DNA of 64,000 bases from Neopusillimonas maritima (GTDB lineage Bacteria; Pseudomonadota; Gammaproteobacteria; Burkholderiales; Burkholderiaceae_B): NCBI RefSeq assembly GCF_003576595.1, contig NZ_NQOU01000001.1:932337-996336 (forward strand). Direction: 5' to 3'. Position 1 is the first letter of the stretch. Each line of letters starts with the position of its first letter. Made by a program: the position numbers and the translations under genes. Under the pieces are notes generated by a model. That model saw nothing but the letters and a program-made list of their open reading frames with translations. It searched no databases and was not told the DNA's origin. This document shows positions 28,734 to 38,205 of this stretch, in pieces.

Positions 28734-30569
28734 ATGAATACCACCCGTTTGCAGCGCCGCCTTTTGGCTCCGGCGCTTTTCATTCCTTTTACCGCCCTCG
28801 CGCAAACTCCCTCCTCGCTTGATCCTATTGTTGTCACCGCCAGTCGTGTTGCGCAACTTGAGTCGGAAACATTGGGCGACGTTTCTGTCGTACCGAATGA
28901 AAAACTTCGTGAAGCCGGACAACAGAGCCTGGCGGAAATCCTCGCGCAGGAGCCCGGCATTGCGTTCTATAACAGTGGCGGGCCCCAAAACACCACCGGC
29001 TTGTTCCTAAGAGGCAACGACGCGAGCCATACGCTGGTTTTAATCGACGGCGTACGCATTAACAGTTCGAATTACGGTGGCGTTAACTGGAATGCTATCG
29101 ACCCCGCAACGATTGAGCGCGTTGAAATTCTACGCGGCGCGGCAAGTAGCTTGTACGGCTCGGATGCCATCGGTGGCGTGGTTAACATCATTACCCGAAA
29201 GCCGGCTGAAGACGAACCACTTAAGGCCTACGCCAACGCGGGTTACGGCAGCCACAATACATTTAAGTCGGGCGCGGGGTTCTCCGGCGCAGCAGACGGC
29301 TGGAACTACAACCTGTCTGCCGCGGTCGCGCGCAGTTCCGGGTTCGATGCAACCCAAGAATATGCCTCCGACGCCTACCCGGACAAAGACGGCTACCGGC
29401 AGCATAGCGTGGCGGGGGCGCTGGGGTACAGATGGCGGCAAGGTCAGCGTGTCGATTTCTCGTTGTACAACGGTTACATAAACGGTGACTTCGATGCCGG
29501 CCAATCACACCCGGCCATTAGCCAGACACGGCAGCAGGCATACACCCTTTCAAGCACGAACCAACTAACGGATTTCTGGGAAAGTGTGCTGCGCTTCGGT
29601 TACGCCAAGGAGGACGGCATCAGCTACAGCGGTAACTTCGCGCCCTACGAGTTCGGTTCTCTAACACGCACCTACACCTGGCAGAACAACCTGGCCCTGG
29701 ATCCTGATCAAAGTATCAGTGTGTTGCTCGAACGCATCGAGGAACGACCATCGGGCAGCATGACTTTTCTTTCAAACCGTCGCAACACACAGGCAACCGG
29801 CCTGGTGTATCGGGGCCGGTTCGGAAAGCATCGTATTCAGGCAAGCGTGCGCAATGACCACATTAGCGATTACGGCAGCCACGCCACCGGCGGGCTGGCA
29901 TACGAACTTGCCCTTACCAAGGCGTGGCAAGTGGGTCTGGCTGCCAACACCGGTTTTCAGGCACCCAGTTTCAACGACCTTTACGCCCCCGGCTGGGGCG
30001 GCTTCCCGCCGCAATCCAATCCGAACCTGAAACCGGAAAAATCACGCAACATTGAAGCGCACATTCAATATCGACAAAATGGCATCGAACTTGGCCTGGT
30101 TGCCTACCAGAACAAAGTAGACAACCTCATTGTGTCAACGCCGCGCCGGCTCGAGAATGTCGATTCCGCCACCTTGCGCGGCATGACCGCAACCGCAGCA
30201 TACCAATGGGATCACACCCGGATGAGTGCGGCCGCCGACTTTCTAAACCCCTACGATGACAGCACCGGGGAACGCCTCATCCGGCGTGCACGCCACACCT
30301 ACCGACTAAACGCGGAACACCGTATCGAGCAATGGACGCTTGGCGCCGAATTTCTTTACGTTGGGCAACGCTATGATGAAACCTTTTCCCAGGGCCGTGT
30401 TCACTTGGGCGGGTACAGCTTATGGAATCTGACCGCGAACGCAACGCTCACCAAAAACTTGTCGCTACAGGTGCGCTGGAACAACATTACCAATAAGGAC
30501 TATACCGATGTGTATGGCTACGCGAATCCGGGCTCGACTGTATTCGTTAATTTGGCCTGGAGAATGTAA
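28734..30569 (+). CDS. btuB: TonB-dependent vitamin B12 outer-membrane receptor
   Basis: The start is ATG 28734 (MNTTRLQRRLLAPALF), giving 611 residues with a signal peptide ending AQ near residue 25. A TonB box (DPIVVTAS) follows at once. The plug domain shows LLAQEPGIAFY-type and GVRINSSNYGGVNWNAIDP segments and RVEILRGAASSLYGSDAIGGVVNI, all BtuB hallmarks. The barrel ends VNLAWRM, with Met last where most barrels end in Phe or Trp. It imports cobalamin with TonB energy. Regulation by the upstream riboswitch fits. The gene for the periplasmic binding protein overlaps its 3' end. Confidence 0.94.
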   Translation: MNTTRLQRRLLAPALFIPFTALAQTPSSLDPIVVTASRVAQLESETLGDVSVVPNEKLREAGQQSLAEILAQEPGIAFYNSGGPQNTTGLFLRGNDASHTLVLIDGVRINSSNYGGVNWNAIDPATIERVEILRGAASSLYGSDAIGGVVNIITRKPAEDEPLKAYANAGYGSHNTFKSGAGFSGAADGWNYNLSAAVARSSGFDATQEYASDAYPDKDGYRQHSVAGALGYRWRQGQRVDFSLYNGYINGDFDAGQSHPAISQTRQQAYTLSSTNQLTDFWESVLRFGYAKEDGISYSGNFAPYEFGSLTRTYTWQNNLALDPDQSISVLLERIEERPSGSMTFLSNRRNTQATGLVYRGRFGKHRIQASVRNDHISDYGSHATGGLAYELALTKAWQVGLAANTGFQAPSFNDLYAPGWGGFPPQSNPNLKPEKSRNIEAHIQYRQNGIELGLVAYQNKVDNLIVSTPRRLENVDSATLRGMTATAAYQWDHTRMSAAADFLNPYDDSTGERLIRRARHTYRLNAEHRIEQWTLGAEFLYVGQRYDETFSQGRVHLGGYSLWNLTANATLTKNLSLQVRWNNITNKDYTDVYGYANPGSTVFVNLAWRM

Positions 30570-31413
30570 ACCGCGCGGCGCTCACCGGCGCCTGCTGTTA
30601 CTCACTCTGGGGCTACTGCCTGTCTGGGCCTGGGCGCAAGCCTCGGCCCCAGAATCGGCGCAGCGTATCGTTAGCCTGGCGCCCCATATCACCGAACTCG
30701 TGTTTGCAGCGGGCGCCGGGAATCGTTTGATAGGAACCGTTCAAAGTAGCGACTTCCCTAAGGACGTTGAAGCCTTGCCCAGCGTCGGCGACGGCTTGCA
30801 TATCGACCCGGAGACGCTGATTTCCCTGCAACCCGACCTGGTTTTGGGTTGGCAGGCCGGCGCAACACAAGGCGTCGCGCCAATCCTGAAAACACTGGGC
30901 ATCCCCCTTGTTCATATCAACCCAAAATCAGTTCAAGATATCCCCGACGCCATCGAAGAAATCGGCCGGCTAACGGACAACAACGTTTCCGCCCAGGCTG
31001 CGGCCGAATCTATCAGAGAGCGGCTGACACACCTCAAGCAACACGCGCCGACGCAATCCGTATCTATTGTGCTGGAAATCAACCCGGCCCCACTTTACGT
31101 CGTTGGAAACGACCCTCTGCTGAACAACGCATTGCAATATTGCAATGCAACCAATCAGTTCGCCGATGTTCCGCAGGCAGCGCCGCTGATTGGGCTGGAA
31201 AACCTGCTGGCCAATCAGCCCGACTTCATCGTGATTCGGAGCGAATCAAACCGACTAATGAAGGAACGCACTGAGTTTCTGGCCGCTAAGGGCGTACAGG
31301 CGGCGCGGCAGGGAAAAGTAATCGGAATCGACCCCGACCTGCTATTCCGGCCGGGCCCCCGCCTGGTCGATGCACTTGAACAACTCTGCACCCAACTGCA
31401 AGATCAACGATAA
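30508..31413 (+). CDS. btuF: Periplasmic cobalamin-binding protein (BtuF-like)
   Basis: The gene begins inside btuB, in another frame: ATG 30508 has AAGGA eight bases upstream, and no ATG, GTG or TTG occurs later before the mature part. The 301-residue protein has a long basic N-region, the hydrophobic signal LLLLTLGLLPVWAWAQA (about 30-45), then the class III binding-protein fold: RIVSLAPHITELVFAAGAG, SVGDGLHIDPETLISLQPDLVL and NPAPLYVVGNDPLLN. BtuF passes B12 to the BtuCD transporter (known). BtuC and BtuD genes are not here. Coupling to btuB puts it under the same riboswitch. Related siderophore-binding proteins are the main alternative. Confidence 0.87.
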   Translation: MCMATRIRARLYSLIWPGECKPRGAHRRLLLLTLGLLPVWAWAQASAPESAQRIVSLAPHITELVFAAGAGNRLIGTVQSSDFPKDVEALPSVGDGLHIDPETLISLQPDLVLGWQAGATQGVAPILKTLGIPLVHINPKSVQDIPDAIEEIGRLTDNNVSAQAAAESIRERLTHLKQHAPTQSVSIVLEINPAPLYVVGNDPLLNNALQYCNATNQFADVPQAAPLIGLENLLANQPDFIVIRSESNRLMKERTEFLAAKGVQAARQGKVIGIDPDLLFRPGPRLVDALEQLCTQLQDQR

Positions 31414-31474
31414 AAAGCGTTGAGCCTATACAATAAGCAGTATTCCTCATTGGTATTTCAAGAAGCTTTTATTC

Positions 31475-32281
31475 ATGACAGCAAAAGACGCATTCTCGCT
31501 TGCCGGTAAAACCTACGCTTCACGTTTACTCGTGGGTACCGGAAAATACAAAGATTTTCAGGAAACTCAACAAGCCATTGAAGCCAGTGGCGCGGAAATT
31601 GTTACGGTAGCGATTCGCCGCACCAATATCGGCCAAAATGCAAACGAACCCAATTTGCTTGATTTTCTTCCGCCTTCGCAATACACCATTTTGCCCAATA
31701 CGGCGGGTTGCTTTACCGCCGACGACGCCGTACGCACATTACGGCTGGCCCGTGAACTCCTTGACGGCCACAAACTCGTGAAACTCGAGGTACTGGGCAG
31801 TGCCGACAATCTGTTTCCCAATATGCCCGAAACACTGAAAGCGGCCAAGACACTGGTCGACGACGGATTCGACGTGATGGTGTATTGCACCGACGACCCA
31901 ATTCAGTGTCGCATGCTCGAAGACATGGGCTGCATCGCGGTCATGCCGCTGGCCTCGCTCATTGGGTCGGGCATGGGCATTCTGAACCCATGGAATCTGC
32001 GCCTGATTATCGATCAGGCCCAAGTGCCCGTTCTGGTCGATGCCGGTGTCGGCACCGCTTCCGACGCAGCAGTGGCAATGGAGCTGGGATGCGATGCCGT
32101 ACTGATGAACACCGCCATTGCGGGCTCGCGAAACCCAGTACTCATGGCCGGCGCCATGAAAAAAGCCGTACAGGCCGGCCGCGAAGCGTTCCTGGCCGGG
32201 CGCATGCCGCGCAAGCTATACAGCGCCGACCCCAGTTCACCCACCGAAGGCCTGATTCAGTCCCGGAAACCAAAATCATGA
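31475..32281 (+). CDS. thiG: Thiazole synthase
   Basis: ThiG makes the thiazole phosphate of thiamine from deoxyxylulose 5-phosphate, dehydroglycine and the ThiS thiocarboxylate. The 268-residue TIM barrel has [17 protein letters not shown] (catalytic Lys), PNTAGC and [14 protein letters not shown]. The usual upstream thiS is absent: the 61-base gap after btuF is too short. thiD starts in the last codon (ATGA overlap). thiS, thiO and thiE must lie elsewhere, unless the ThiE-like domain at 7 kb substitutes (inference). Confidence 0.96.
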   Translation: MTAKDAFSLAGKTYASRLLVGTGKYKDFQETQQAIEASGAEIVTVAIRRTNIGQNANEPNLLDFLPPSQYTILPNTAGCFTADDAVRTLRLARELLDGHKLVKLEVLGSADNLFPNMPETLKAAKTLVDDGFDVMVYCTDDPIQCRMLEDMGCIAVMPLASLIGSGMGILNPWNLRLIIDQAQVPVLVDAGVGTASDAAVAMELGCDAVLMNTAIAGSRNPVLMAGAMKKAVQAGREAFLAGRMPRKLYSADPSSPTEGLIQSRKPKS

Positions 32282-33108
32282 TCCCCAATGCCTTATCCAT
32301 TGCCGGTGTCGACCCATCCGGAGGCGCCGGCATTCTGGCCGACATTAAAGCCATGAGCGCACTGGGCGCATACGGCACTGCTGTGGTTGCCGCACTGACG
32401 GCGCAAAATACGCGTGGCGTAACCGGCATTGCGCCCGTGCCTCCTGAGTTCGTAGCGCAACAAATCGACACGCTGTTTACCGACGTGCGTATCGATGCGG
32501 TGAAAATAGGCATGCTGGGTCAACAGGCCGTTACGCGTGTAGTTGCCGAACGTTTAATGCACTGGCGCCCCGCCCACATTGTGCTAGACCCGGTCATGAT
32601 TGCCAAAAGCGGAGATCAGCTCCTTGAAAAAGCGGCCATCAATGAGTTGCGTGAAAGTCTGATGCCCGTGGCAACGGTCATCACGCCCAACCTGCCGGAG
32701 GCAGGTGTCCTTCTGGAGATGTCCCCCGTTGATAACCTGAAAGAAATGCGCCGGGTCGCGGAAAAACTACGCCGTCTGTTAAATGATAATGGCGAGCGCT
32801 GGGTTTTCCTGAAAGGGGGGCACCTGCCGGGCAATGATCCGACTGATATCCTGCACAACGGCGACCAGCTTTTCGAACTGCCGGGCGAGCGCATTCATAC
32901 CCGCAATACCCACGGCACAGGATGCACGCTTTCCGCCGCCCTCGCCGCCTTGTTGCCACAATCGGCCAATTTGCCCGAAGCCGCGCGTAAAGCGAAAGCG
33001 TATTTGCAAGAGGCCATTCGCCACGCCGACGAATTACAGGTTGGCGAAGGTCATGGCCCCGTACACCACTTCCATGCCTGGTGGCAAGGCGATCGCCGGC
33101 CTGAATGA
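32278..33108 (+). CDS. thiD: Hydroxymethylpyrimidine/phosphomethylpyrimidine kinase
   Basis: ThiD phosphorylates HMP and HMP-P for thiamine synthesis. The start is ATG 32278, overlapping the thiG stop by 4 bases; the protein has 276 residues. Ribokinase-fold motifs are [33 protein letters not shown], and the anion-hole signature [13 protein letters not shown] with its catalytic Asp position replaced by the usual Cys of this family. An in-frame upstream extension is non-genic because it runs through thiG. The Pcm-like gene follows after 37 bases. Confidence 0.95.
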   Translation: MIPNALSIAGVDPSGGAGILADIKAMSALGAYGTAVVAALTAQNTRGVTGIAPVPPEFVAQQIDTLFTDVRIDAVKIGMLGQQAVTRVVAERLMHWRPAHIVLDPVMIAKSGDQLLEKAAINELRESLMPVATVITPNLPEAGVLLEMSPVDNLKEMRRVAEKLRRLLNDNGERWVFLKGGHLPGNDPTDILHNGDQLFELPGERIHTRNTHGTGCTLSAALAALLPQSANLPEAARKAKAYLQEAIRHADELQVGEGHGPVHHFHAWWQGDRRPE

Positions 33109-33145
33109 GTACAATATATTCAACTTCAAACTCGTTACTAACGTT

Positions 33146-33826
33146 ATGAACGCTACCGGACTTTCCGACACCGAACGTGCCCGCTTCAACATGGTGGAGC
33201 AGCAAATCCGACCATGGAACGTATTCGACCCACGCCTTTTGCAAGCATTGTTCGACGTTCGAAGAGAGCGTTATGTCCCGGCAGGCATGCAGGCATTGGC
33301 CTTCTCCGATGTCGAACTCCCCCTTATCATCAATGCCATTAACTCGCATGAAACCATGCTTACGCCCAAAGTTGAGGCGCGCTTAACCCAGGAGCTACTC
33401 CTTGAGCCGGGTGACTGTGTGTTGGAGATTGGCACAGGATCCGGCTATCAGGCAGCGCTATTGGGTCAATTGTCCCAGCAGGTAACCAGTGTGGAAATCG
33501 ATAGCCGCATCGCCGGTTTTGCCGTTGAAAACCTGCAACGCGAGCAGGTCGGCAATGTAAATGTGGAAGTCGGCGACGCGCACAGCGGCTGGGGAACGGC
33601 GGAATATGATGCCATTCTGCTTACCGGTTCGGTGCCTGTGGTTCCTGACGCCCTTAAATACCAACTCTGTATCGGGGGCCGCATGGTCGTGGTCGTAGGC
33701 ACAACACCCATCATGACGGTATACCGTATCACCCGCACCAGCGCCGCAAGCTTCGACACGGAAGCTCTTTTCGACACCGTCATCAAGCCATTAAAGGGTA
33801 CATCGGTGTCCCAGTTCAAGTTCTGA
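33146..33826 (+). CDS. Pcm-like protein-L-isoaspartate O-methyltransferase family protein
   Basis: The start ATG 33146 gives 226 residues (MNATGLSDTERARFNMVEQ). The SAM-binding motif I is VLEIGTGSGYQAALL and motif II follows with VTSVEID. True repair Pcm enzymes have a conserved substrate motif ending in SAPH/S just before motif I; here that stretch reads NSHETMLTPKVEARL, so it may not repair isoaspartate. The same variant occurs beside tolC in related betaproteobacteria (recalled, not checked). The tolC gene follows 5 bases after the stop, likely one operon. Confidence 0.8.
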   Translation: MNATGLSDTERARFNMVEQQIRPWNVFDPRLLQALFDVRRERYVPAGMQALAFSDVELPLIINAINSHETMLTPKVEARLTQELLLEPGDCVLEIGTGSGYQAALLGQLSQQVTSVEIDSRIAGFAVENLQREQVGNVNVEVGDAHSGWGTAEYDAILLTGSVPVVPDALKYQLCIGGRMVVVVGTTPIMTVYRITRTSAASFDTEALFDTVIKPLKGTSVSQFKF

Positions 33827-33831
33827 CACTC

Positions 33832-35163
33832 ATGGCAACGGGTCGGCTACGGTCTTTCGGGCTTTTTTTTGTACTGAACGCCCTGCTATTACCGTTTGCC
33901 GGCGCCCAAACTCAAGACCTGTTGCAGGTATGGACAAAAGCCCTTGAGCGCGACCCAATTCTTGCGGCAGCCGAAGCCAACCGGGCCGCGCAATCGGAAA
34001 AAACACCCCAGGCCCGTGCCCTACTTCTGCCTTATATTACGGCCAGTACGGGCGTTGAGACAGACGATATCCGCTCCACCTCGCTAGACCAGAGCAGCAC
34101 CGACAATCGAGCCGTTTGGGCGCTAACGCTTACGCAACCTATTATCGACGTGGGTTTATGGGACACCTACCGCGCTACGGAATACATCGCGCAATCAGCC
34201 ACATTGGCTGTACAGCAAGCATGGCAAGACCTTACATTACGCGTTACCCAAGCCTACTTTAATGTACTGGCGGCGCAAGACACGCTGAAAAGCCTGGATG
34301 CGCAAAAGCAAGCCATTATGAATCAACTGGATGCCGCCAAACGCGGGTTCGAGTTGGGCAGCGCCACCATCGCCGATACCTATGAAGCCCAGGCCCGGCT
34401 AGACCTCATCAACGCCGGCGAAATTCAAGCTTTTAACGCGCTGCAACTGGCGCAAGATGCCCTTGCAGGCATTATTAGCGAACGCCCCGCAGAGCTGGCC
34501 CGCCTTCAAAGCACAGTATCACTTCCCCCTCCCCAACCTGCCCGCCTGGACGACTGGACGACCCAGGCAGCCCAGGCAAGCCTCGAGGTAGCACAGGCTG
34601 AATTAAGTACGCGTCTGGCGGCAAAGCAGATTCATATTGCCCAGAGTGAACACTATCCCACTGTCGATTTCTACGCTCAGTCGGGCAGCAGCAGCGACAG
34701 AGGCACATTCGGCCCGCGAGCCGGTCCACGTTCAGTGGAAACGACGGTCGGCGTACAGCTTTCAATTCCGCTGTTTGCCGGGGGCGGGATCTCATCGAGA
34801 GTGCGTGAACAAACCTCTCTACTACAAAAAGCGCGCTACGAGCTGGAGTCAACGCGTCGCCAGGCCGTACAGGCAACCCAGGCTTTCTTTTCGGGTGTGG
34901 TATCGGGTCTTGCCCGTGTGTCTGCTCTGCAGGCAGCTGAGGCTTCCAGCCGGGCCTCTCTTGAGGCCAACCAAACGGGCTACGAAGTGGGGGTCCGCGT
35001 GAATATTGACGTTTTGAATGCGCAACAGCAATTGTATGAAACGCAACGCGCCCTGGCCGACGCCCGTTATGCCACATTGCTGAATGGCCTGCGCCTGAAA
35101 GCGGCCGGCGGCATTCTAACCGCCGACGACATTATTGCGATCAATAATCTGCTGGCACCGTAA
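33832..35163 (+). CDS. tolC: TolC-family outer-membrane channel protein
   Basis: The 443-residue protein has a signal peptide ending FAGAQ near residue 25. It then has two tandem OEP repeats with the TolC hallmarks LTLTQPIIDVGLWDTY, AYFNVLAAQDTL and VGVQLSIPLFAGGGI, and the closing GYEVGVRVNIDVLNAQQQLY. It carries no lipobox, unlike the efflux lipoprotein at 7.9 kb, so it is the general TolC exit duct for type I secretion and tripartite pumps. It is only 5 bases from the upstream Pcm-like gene. The convergent hldE-C gene begins to the right. Confidence 0.93.
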   Translation: MATGRLRSFGLFFVLNALLLPFAGAQTQDLLQVWTKALERDPILAAAEANRAAQSEKTPQARALLLPYITASTGVETDDIRSTSLDQSSTDNRAVWALTLTQPIIDVGLWDTYRATEYIAQSATLAVQQAWQDLTLRVTQAYFNVLAAQDTLKSLDAQKQAIMNQLDAAKRGFELGSATIADTYEAQARLDLINAGEIQAFNALQLAQDALAGIISERPAELARLQSTVSLPPPQPARLDDWTTQAAQASLEVAQAELSTRLAAKQIHIAQSEHYPTVDFYAQSGSSSDRGTFGPRAGPRSVETTVGVQLSIPLFAGGGISSRVREQTSLLQKARYELESTRRQAVQATQAFFSGVVSGLARVSALQAAEASSRASLEANQTGYEVGVRVNIDVLNAQQQLYETQRALADARYATLLNGLRLKAAGGILTADDIIAINNLLAP

Positions 35164-35177
35164 ACTGTATAAAAAGG

Positions 35178-35672
35178 TTATTGGCCCGAAGCGGCGCGTA
35201 TTTTTTTAACCAGCTTTGTGGTTGAGCGCTGAAACTCGAACGGAATGGCAACCGCCTTGCCACCCCAGCTTTCAACTAATTCCGTTTCCGGCAAGGTTGC
35301 CATGTTGTAGTCACCGCCTTTCACAATAACGTCGGGCCTCAACGCCTGAATCAATTGATATGGCGTGTCTTCATCAAAATACGTTACGTAAGACACCGAC
35401 TCCAGCGCCGCCAAAACAGCAGCACGGTCTTCCTGTGCATTCAACGGGCGGTCATCCCCTTTTCCCAAGCGCCTTACCGACTCATCCGTGTTCACCGCGA
35501 CGATCAGCGTTTTGCCCAAAGCAGCGGCAGCGTCGAGATAAGTGACGTGGCCGCGATGCAAAATATCGAATACGCCGTTAGTAAACACCAGCGGTCGCGT
35601 GAAGCGGCCGCTTGAGGCTGCTGCCTCGCAAGCGTCACGAGACAAAACTTTCTTTTCAAAGCCCGCGCACAT
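35178..35672 (-). CDS. rfaE2: Heptose 1-phosphate adenylyltransferase (HldE C-terminal type, RfaE2)
   Basis: This 164-residue cytidylyltransferase-fold enzyme converts heptose 1-phosphate to ADP-heptose for the LPS inner core. It has the nucleotide-binding motif NGVFDILHRGHVTYL with HxGH, then VNTDESVRRLGKG and KGGDYN. It is a stand-alone domain; in E. coli it is fused to the kinase HldE-N, which is not in the window. The diiron-protein gene lies 4 bases upstream and tolC converges from the other side. Confidence 0.94.
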   Translation of the reverse strand: MCAGFEKKVLSRDACEAAASSGRFTRPLVFTNGVFDILHRGHVTYLDAAAALGKTLIVAVNTDESVRRLGKGDDRPLNAQEDRAAVLAALESVSYVTYFDEDTPYQLIQALRPDVIVKGGDYNMATLPETELVESWGGKAVAIPFEFQRSTTKLVKKIRAASGQ

Positions 35673-35676
35673 GGGC

Positions 35677-36531
35677 TTAAGCCACCACTGCAGTGCCGCG
35701 AATGAGCTCTTTGCGATAACGATTGAGGTCTTGAACCGTTTTGAAAGATGAGTTCATTAATAAAGACAAGTTATGCAAAATGCGGGCGCTTACCTTGCCT
35801 TCCCAGTCTTTGTCGAACCGGATCTGGTTATCGAGCCATTGCTCCAGCCAACCGGGAGAAGGAAGTTTCGACTGCACCGTGTCTTCAGGATAAAGCGCTT
35901 TGTTAACGTGTAAATTGGTAGGATGCAAAGCTTGCGGAGTGCGGTGGGCAGAAGCCATCAGCACGCCGATTTTTGAAAACGCCATGCGCGCCTGGTCGCC
36001 CAACTCTTGCCCCTTCTGATTCAACGCCCTTTTCATATAGCGCAAATAGGCACCGGCATGGCGAGCTTCGTCGTGAGCGATGGTCTGATAAATGGCCTTG
36101 ATAACCGGTTCGGTATGCCAATCTGAAGCGCACCGATACCAATGATTCAGGCGAATTTCGCCGCAAAAATGCAACATAAGCGTTTCCATTGCCGGCGCAG
36201 GGTCAAACTCGAAGCGCACCTTGTGCAGCTCTTCTTCGGTGGGCATGAGGTCGGGACGGAACCGACGCAAATACTCGATCAGAACAAGCGAATGCTTTTG
36301 CTCTTCAAAAAACCAGATCGACATAAACGCCGAGAAATCGCTGTCGTCACGGTTGTCGCGCAAAAACATTTCCGTAGCGGGCAGTGCCGCCCACTCTGTA
36401 ATGGCGTTCATCTTGATTGTGTACGCCTGCTCGTCGGAGAGTTTGCTTCCGTCAAAATCATCCCACGGAATATCGGTGGCCATATTCCAGCGTACCGCCT
36501 CCATTGATTTGAATAGTTCAGGGTAAAGCAT
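35677..36531 (-). CDS. Diiron ferritin-like protein, acyl-ACP desaturase-like
   Basis: ATG 36531 (GAG six bases upstream) gives 284 residues; in-frame starts at 36537 and 36567 are alternatives. The helical protein contains all six candidate diiron ligands of type II acyl-ACP desaturases with similar spacing: E46, E77 and H80 (EEQKH), E125, and E155 and H158 (DEARH). Known members oxidise acyl chains or amines with O2. The substrate is unknown and an AurF-type oxygenase is possible. It lies 4 bases upstream of rfaE2, so the two are cotranscribed, which hints at envelope lipid work (inference). Confidence 0.7.
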   Translation of the reverse strand: MLYPELFKSMEAVRWNMATDIPWDDFDGSKLSDEQAYTIKMNAITEWAALPATEMFLRDNRDDSDFSAFMSIWFFEEQKHSLVLIEYLRRFRPDLMPTEEELHKVRFEFDPAPAMETLMLHFCGEIRLNHWYRCASDWHTEPVIKAIYQTIAHDEARHAGAYLRYMKRALNQKGQELGDQARMAFSKIGVLMASAHRTPQALHPTNLHVNKALYPEDTVQSKLPSPGWLEQWLDNQIRFDKDWEGKVSARILHNLSLLMNSSFKTVQDLNRYRKELIRGTAVVA

Positions 36532-36648
36532 AGACATCTCACTTAAGATAACAACACACAACGACAAAAGCCAATTATTTAATGATACAGCCTTGATATA
36601 TCAGCAATATTTCAACATTCGCCGAACTAGATAGAGTACACAGAAATA

Positions 36649-38205
36649 CTACTTTCCCGCAATGGCCCAAATGGCCACCCCAATGGCCACCGCCAATACC
36701 GCAACAAGGGCGGAAACCAACCGGTTATTCTGCTCTTGCGCTTTCCTGAGGCGCTGAATCTCTACCTGCAGGCCCGGCAGAGAGTCCGGCCGCGACAAGT
36801 TGCTATAGACCAGGCGAGGGATTTGCGGCAACATTTGCGACCATTGCCCGGCCTCCTGATCAAGACGCTGCTTAAAACCCTTATAGCCTACACGTTCGCG
36901 CATCCAGTTTTCCAGGTACGGCTTGGCGGTTTTCCACAGGTCCAGATCGGGGTCGAGTTCCCGGCCCATGCCCTCAACATTCAACAAGGTTTTCTGCAAT
37001 AAAACCAACTGAGGCTGAATCTCAACGTTGAAGCGGCGTGACGTTTGAAATAAACGAAGCAACACCTGCCCCAGGGAGATTTGCGATAAAGGACGGTCGA
37101 AATAGGGCTCACACACAGCTCTAACGGCACCTTCCAGCTCCTCTTCGCGCGTGTTTGACGGCACCCACCCAGACTCAATATGCAACTGGGCAACGCGGCG
37201 GTAATCGCGATGGAAGAAAGCCAGAAAATTTTGCGCCAGATAGTTTTTATCATGCTCCGACAACGAACCCACGATGCCGAAGTCGAGTGCAATATAACGC
37301 CCCAGCGTTTCCGGCGCATCAGAGACATAAATATTTCCCGGATGCATATCGGCATGAAAAAAACCATCGGAAAATACCTGGGTGAAAAATATTTCCACTC
37401 CCGTACGGGCCAAATCCTTGATATCGACACCAGCTTCGCGCAACCGCCCAATCTGGCTAACCGGAATGCCGCGCATTCGCTCCATCGTGAAGACGGTGGT
37501 TGTGGTGTACTCCCAGATCACTTCGGGAACAGTCAGCAAATTCTGCCGACCTGTTTCCGGGCCAAAATTACGACGCAACTGGCTGCAATTCGACGCTTCA
37601 CGCACCAAATCCAACTCATCATGCAAATATTTGTCGAACTCAGCCACCACTTCACGAGGTTTCAGGCGACGACTATCCGGCGCCATCTTCTGCACCAGGC
37701 CTGCCAATACCCGCATTAACGTTAAATCTTTTTCAATGATACGCAACATGCCCGGCCGCAAGACCTTCACCGCGACTTCTCGGCCGTCGTGCAACACTGC
37801 AAAATGCACCTGGGCAATGGATGCCGACGCCACCGGATCTTTATCGAACTGCCGGAACAATTCATTGGGCGACTGTCCCAGCGCCACGCGAACACATTCA
37901 GCGGCCTGGTCGGACGGAAATGGCGGGACACGATCTTGCAGCTTGGCTAATTCCTCGGCGATATCCAGCGGAATTAAATCGCGCCGGGTAGACAGAACCT
38001 GCCCGAACTTAACAAAAATCGGACCCAACGACTCAAGCGCCAGGCGCAAACGCACGCCTCGATCGGTTCGGGGGGGGCGCCCAAAGCGGACAATGCGAAG
38101 CATAAAAACCGCAACGGGATGCTTGATGCTGGATAAAACCAATTCATCAAGCCTGAATCGCAGGGATATTAAAATAATACGGACAAGACGGAAAAACGTC
38201 ATCAC
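36649..38205 (-). CDS. ubiB: Ubiquinone biosynthesis protein kinase-like UbiB
   Basis: The 518-residue atypical kinase of the ABC1/ADCK/UbiB family has the KxGQ motif ([11 protein letters not shown]), the Ala-rich [11 protein letters not shown] loop, invariant Lys in [10 protein letters not shown], and [11 protein letters not shown] as the DFG equivalent. Two closing hydrophobic segments ([22 protein letters not shown]) anchor it in the membrane. UbiB is an ATPase needed for quinone assembly (known). It overlaps the ubiJ stop by 4 bases and belongs to the ubiE-Tim44-ubiJ-ubiB run. Length matches E. coli UbiB (546) within normal range. Confidence 0.95.
   Translation of the reverse strand: MMTFFRLVRIILISLRFRLDELVLSSIKHPVAVFMLRIVRFGRPPRTDRGVRLRLALESLGPIFVKFGQVLSTRRDLIPLDIAEELAKLQDRVPPFPSDQAAECVRVALGQSPNELFRQFDKDPVASASIAQVHFAVLHDGREVAVKVLRPGMLRIIEKDLTLMRVLAGLVQKMAPDSRRLKPREVVAEFDKYLHDELDLVREASNCSQLRRNFGPETGRQNLLTVPEVIWEYTTTTVFTMERMRGIPVSQIGRLREAGVDIKDLARTGVEIFFTQVFSDGFFHADMHPGNIYVSDAPETLGRYIALDFGIVGSLSEHDKNYLAQNFLAFFHRDYRRVAQLHIESGWVPSNTREEELEGAVRAVCEPYFDRPLSQISLGQVLLRLFQTSRRFNVEIQPQLVLLQKTLLNVEGMGRELDPDLDLWKTAKPYLENWMRERVGYKGFKQRLDQEAGQWSQMLPQIPRLVYSNLSRPDSLPGLQVEIQRLRKAQEQNNRLVSALVAVLAVAIGVAIWAIAGK

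Noticed and set aside
34475-35077. A 200-codon minus-strand open frame across tolC
   Set aside because: It is fully antisense to TolC OEP repeats, Arg/Pro-rich, and resembles no known protein.
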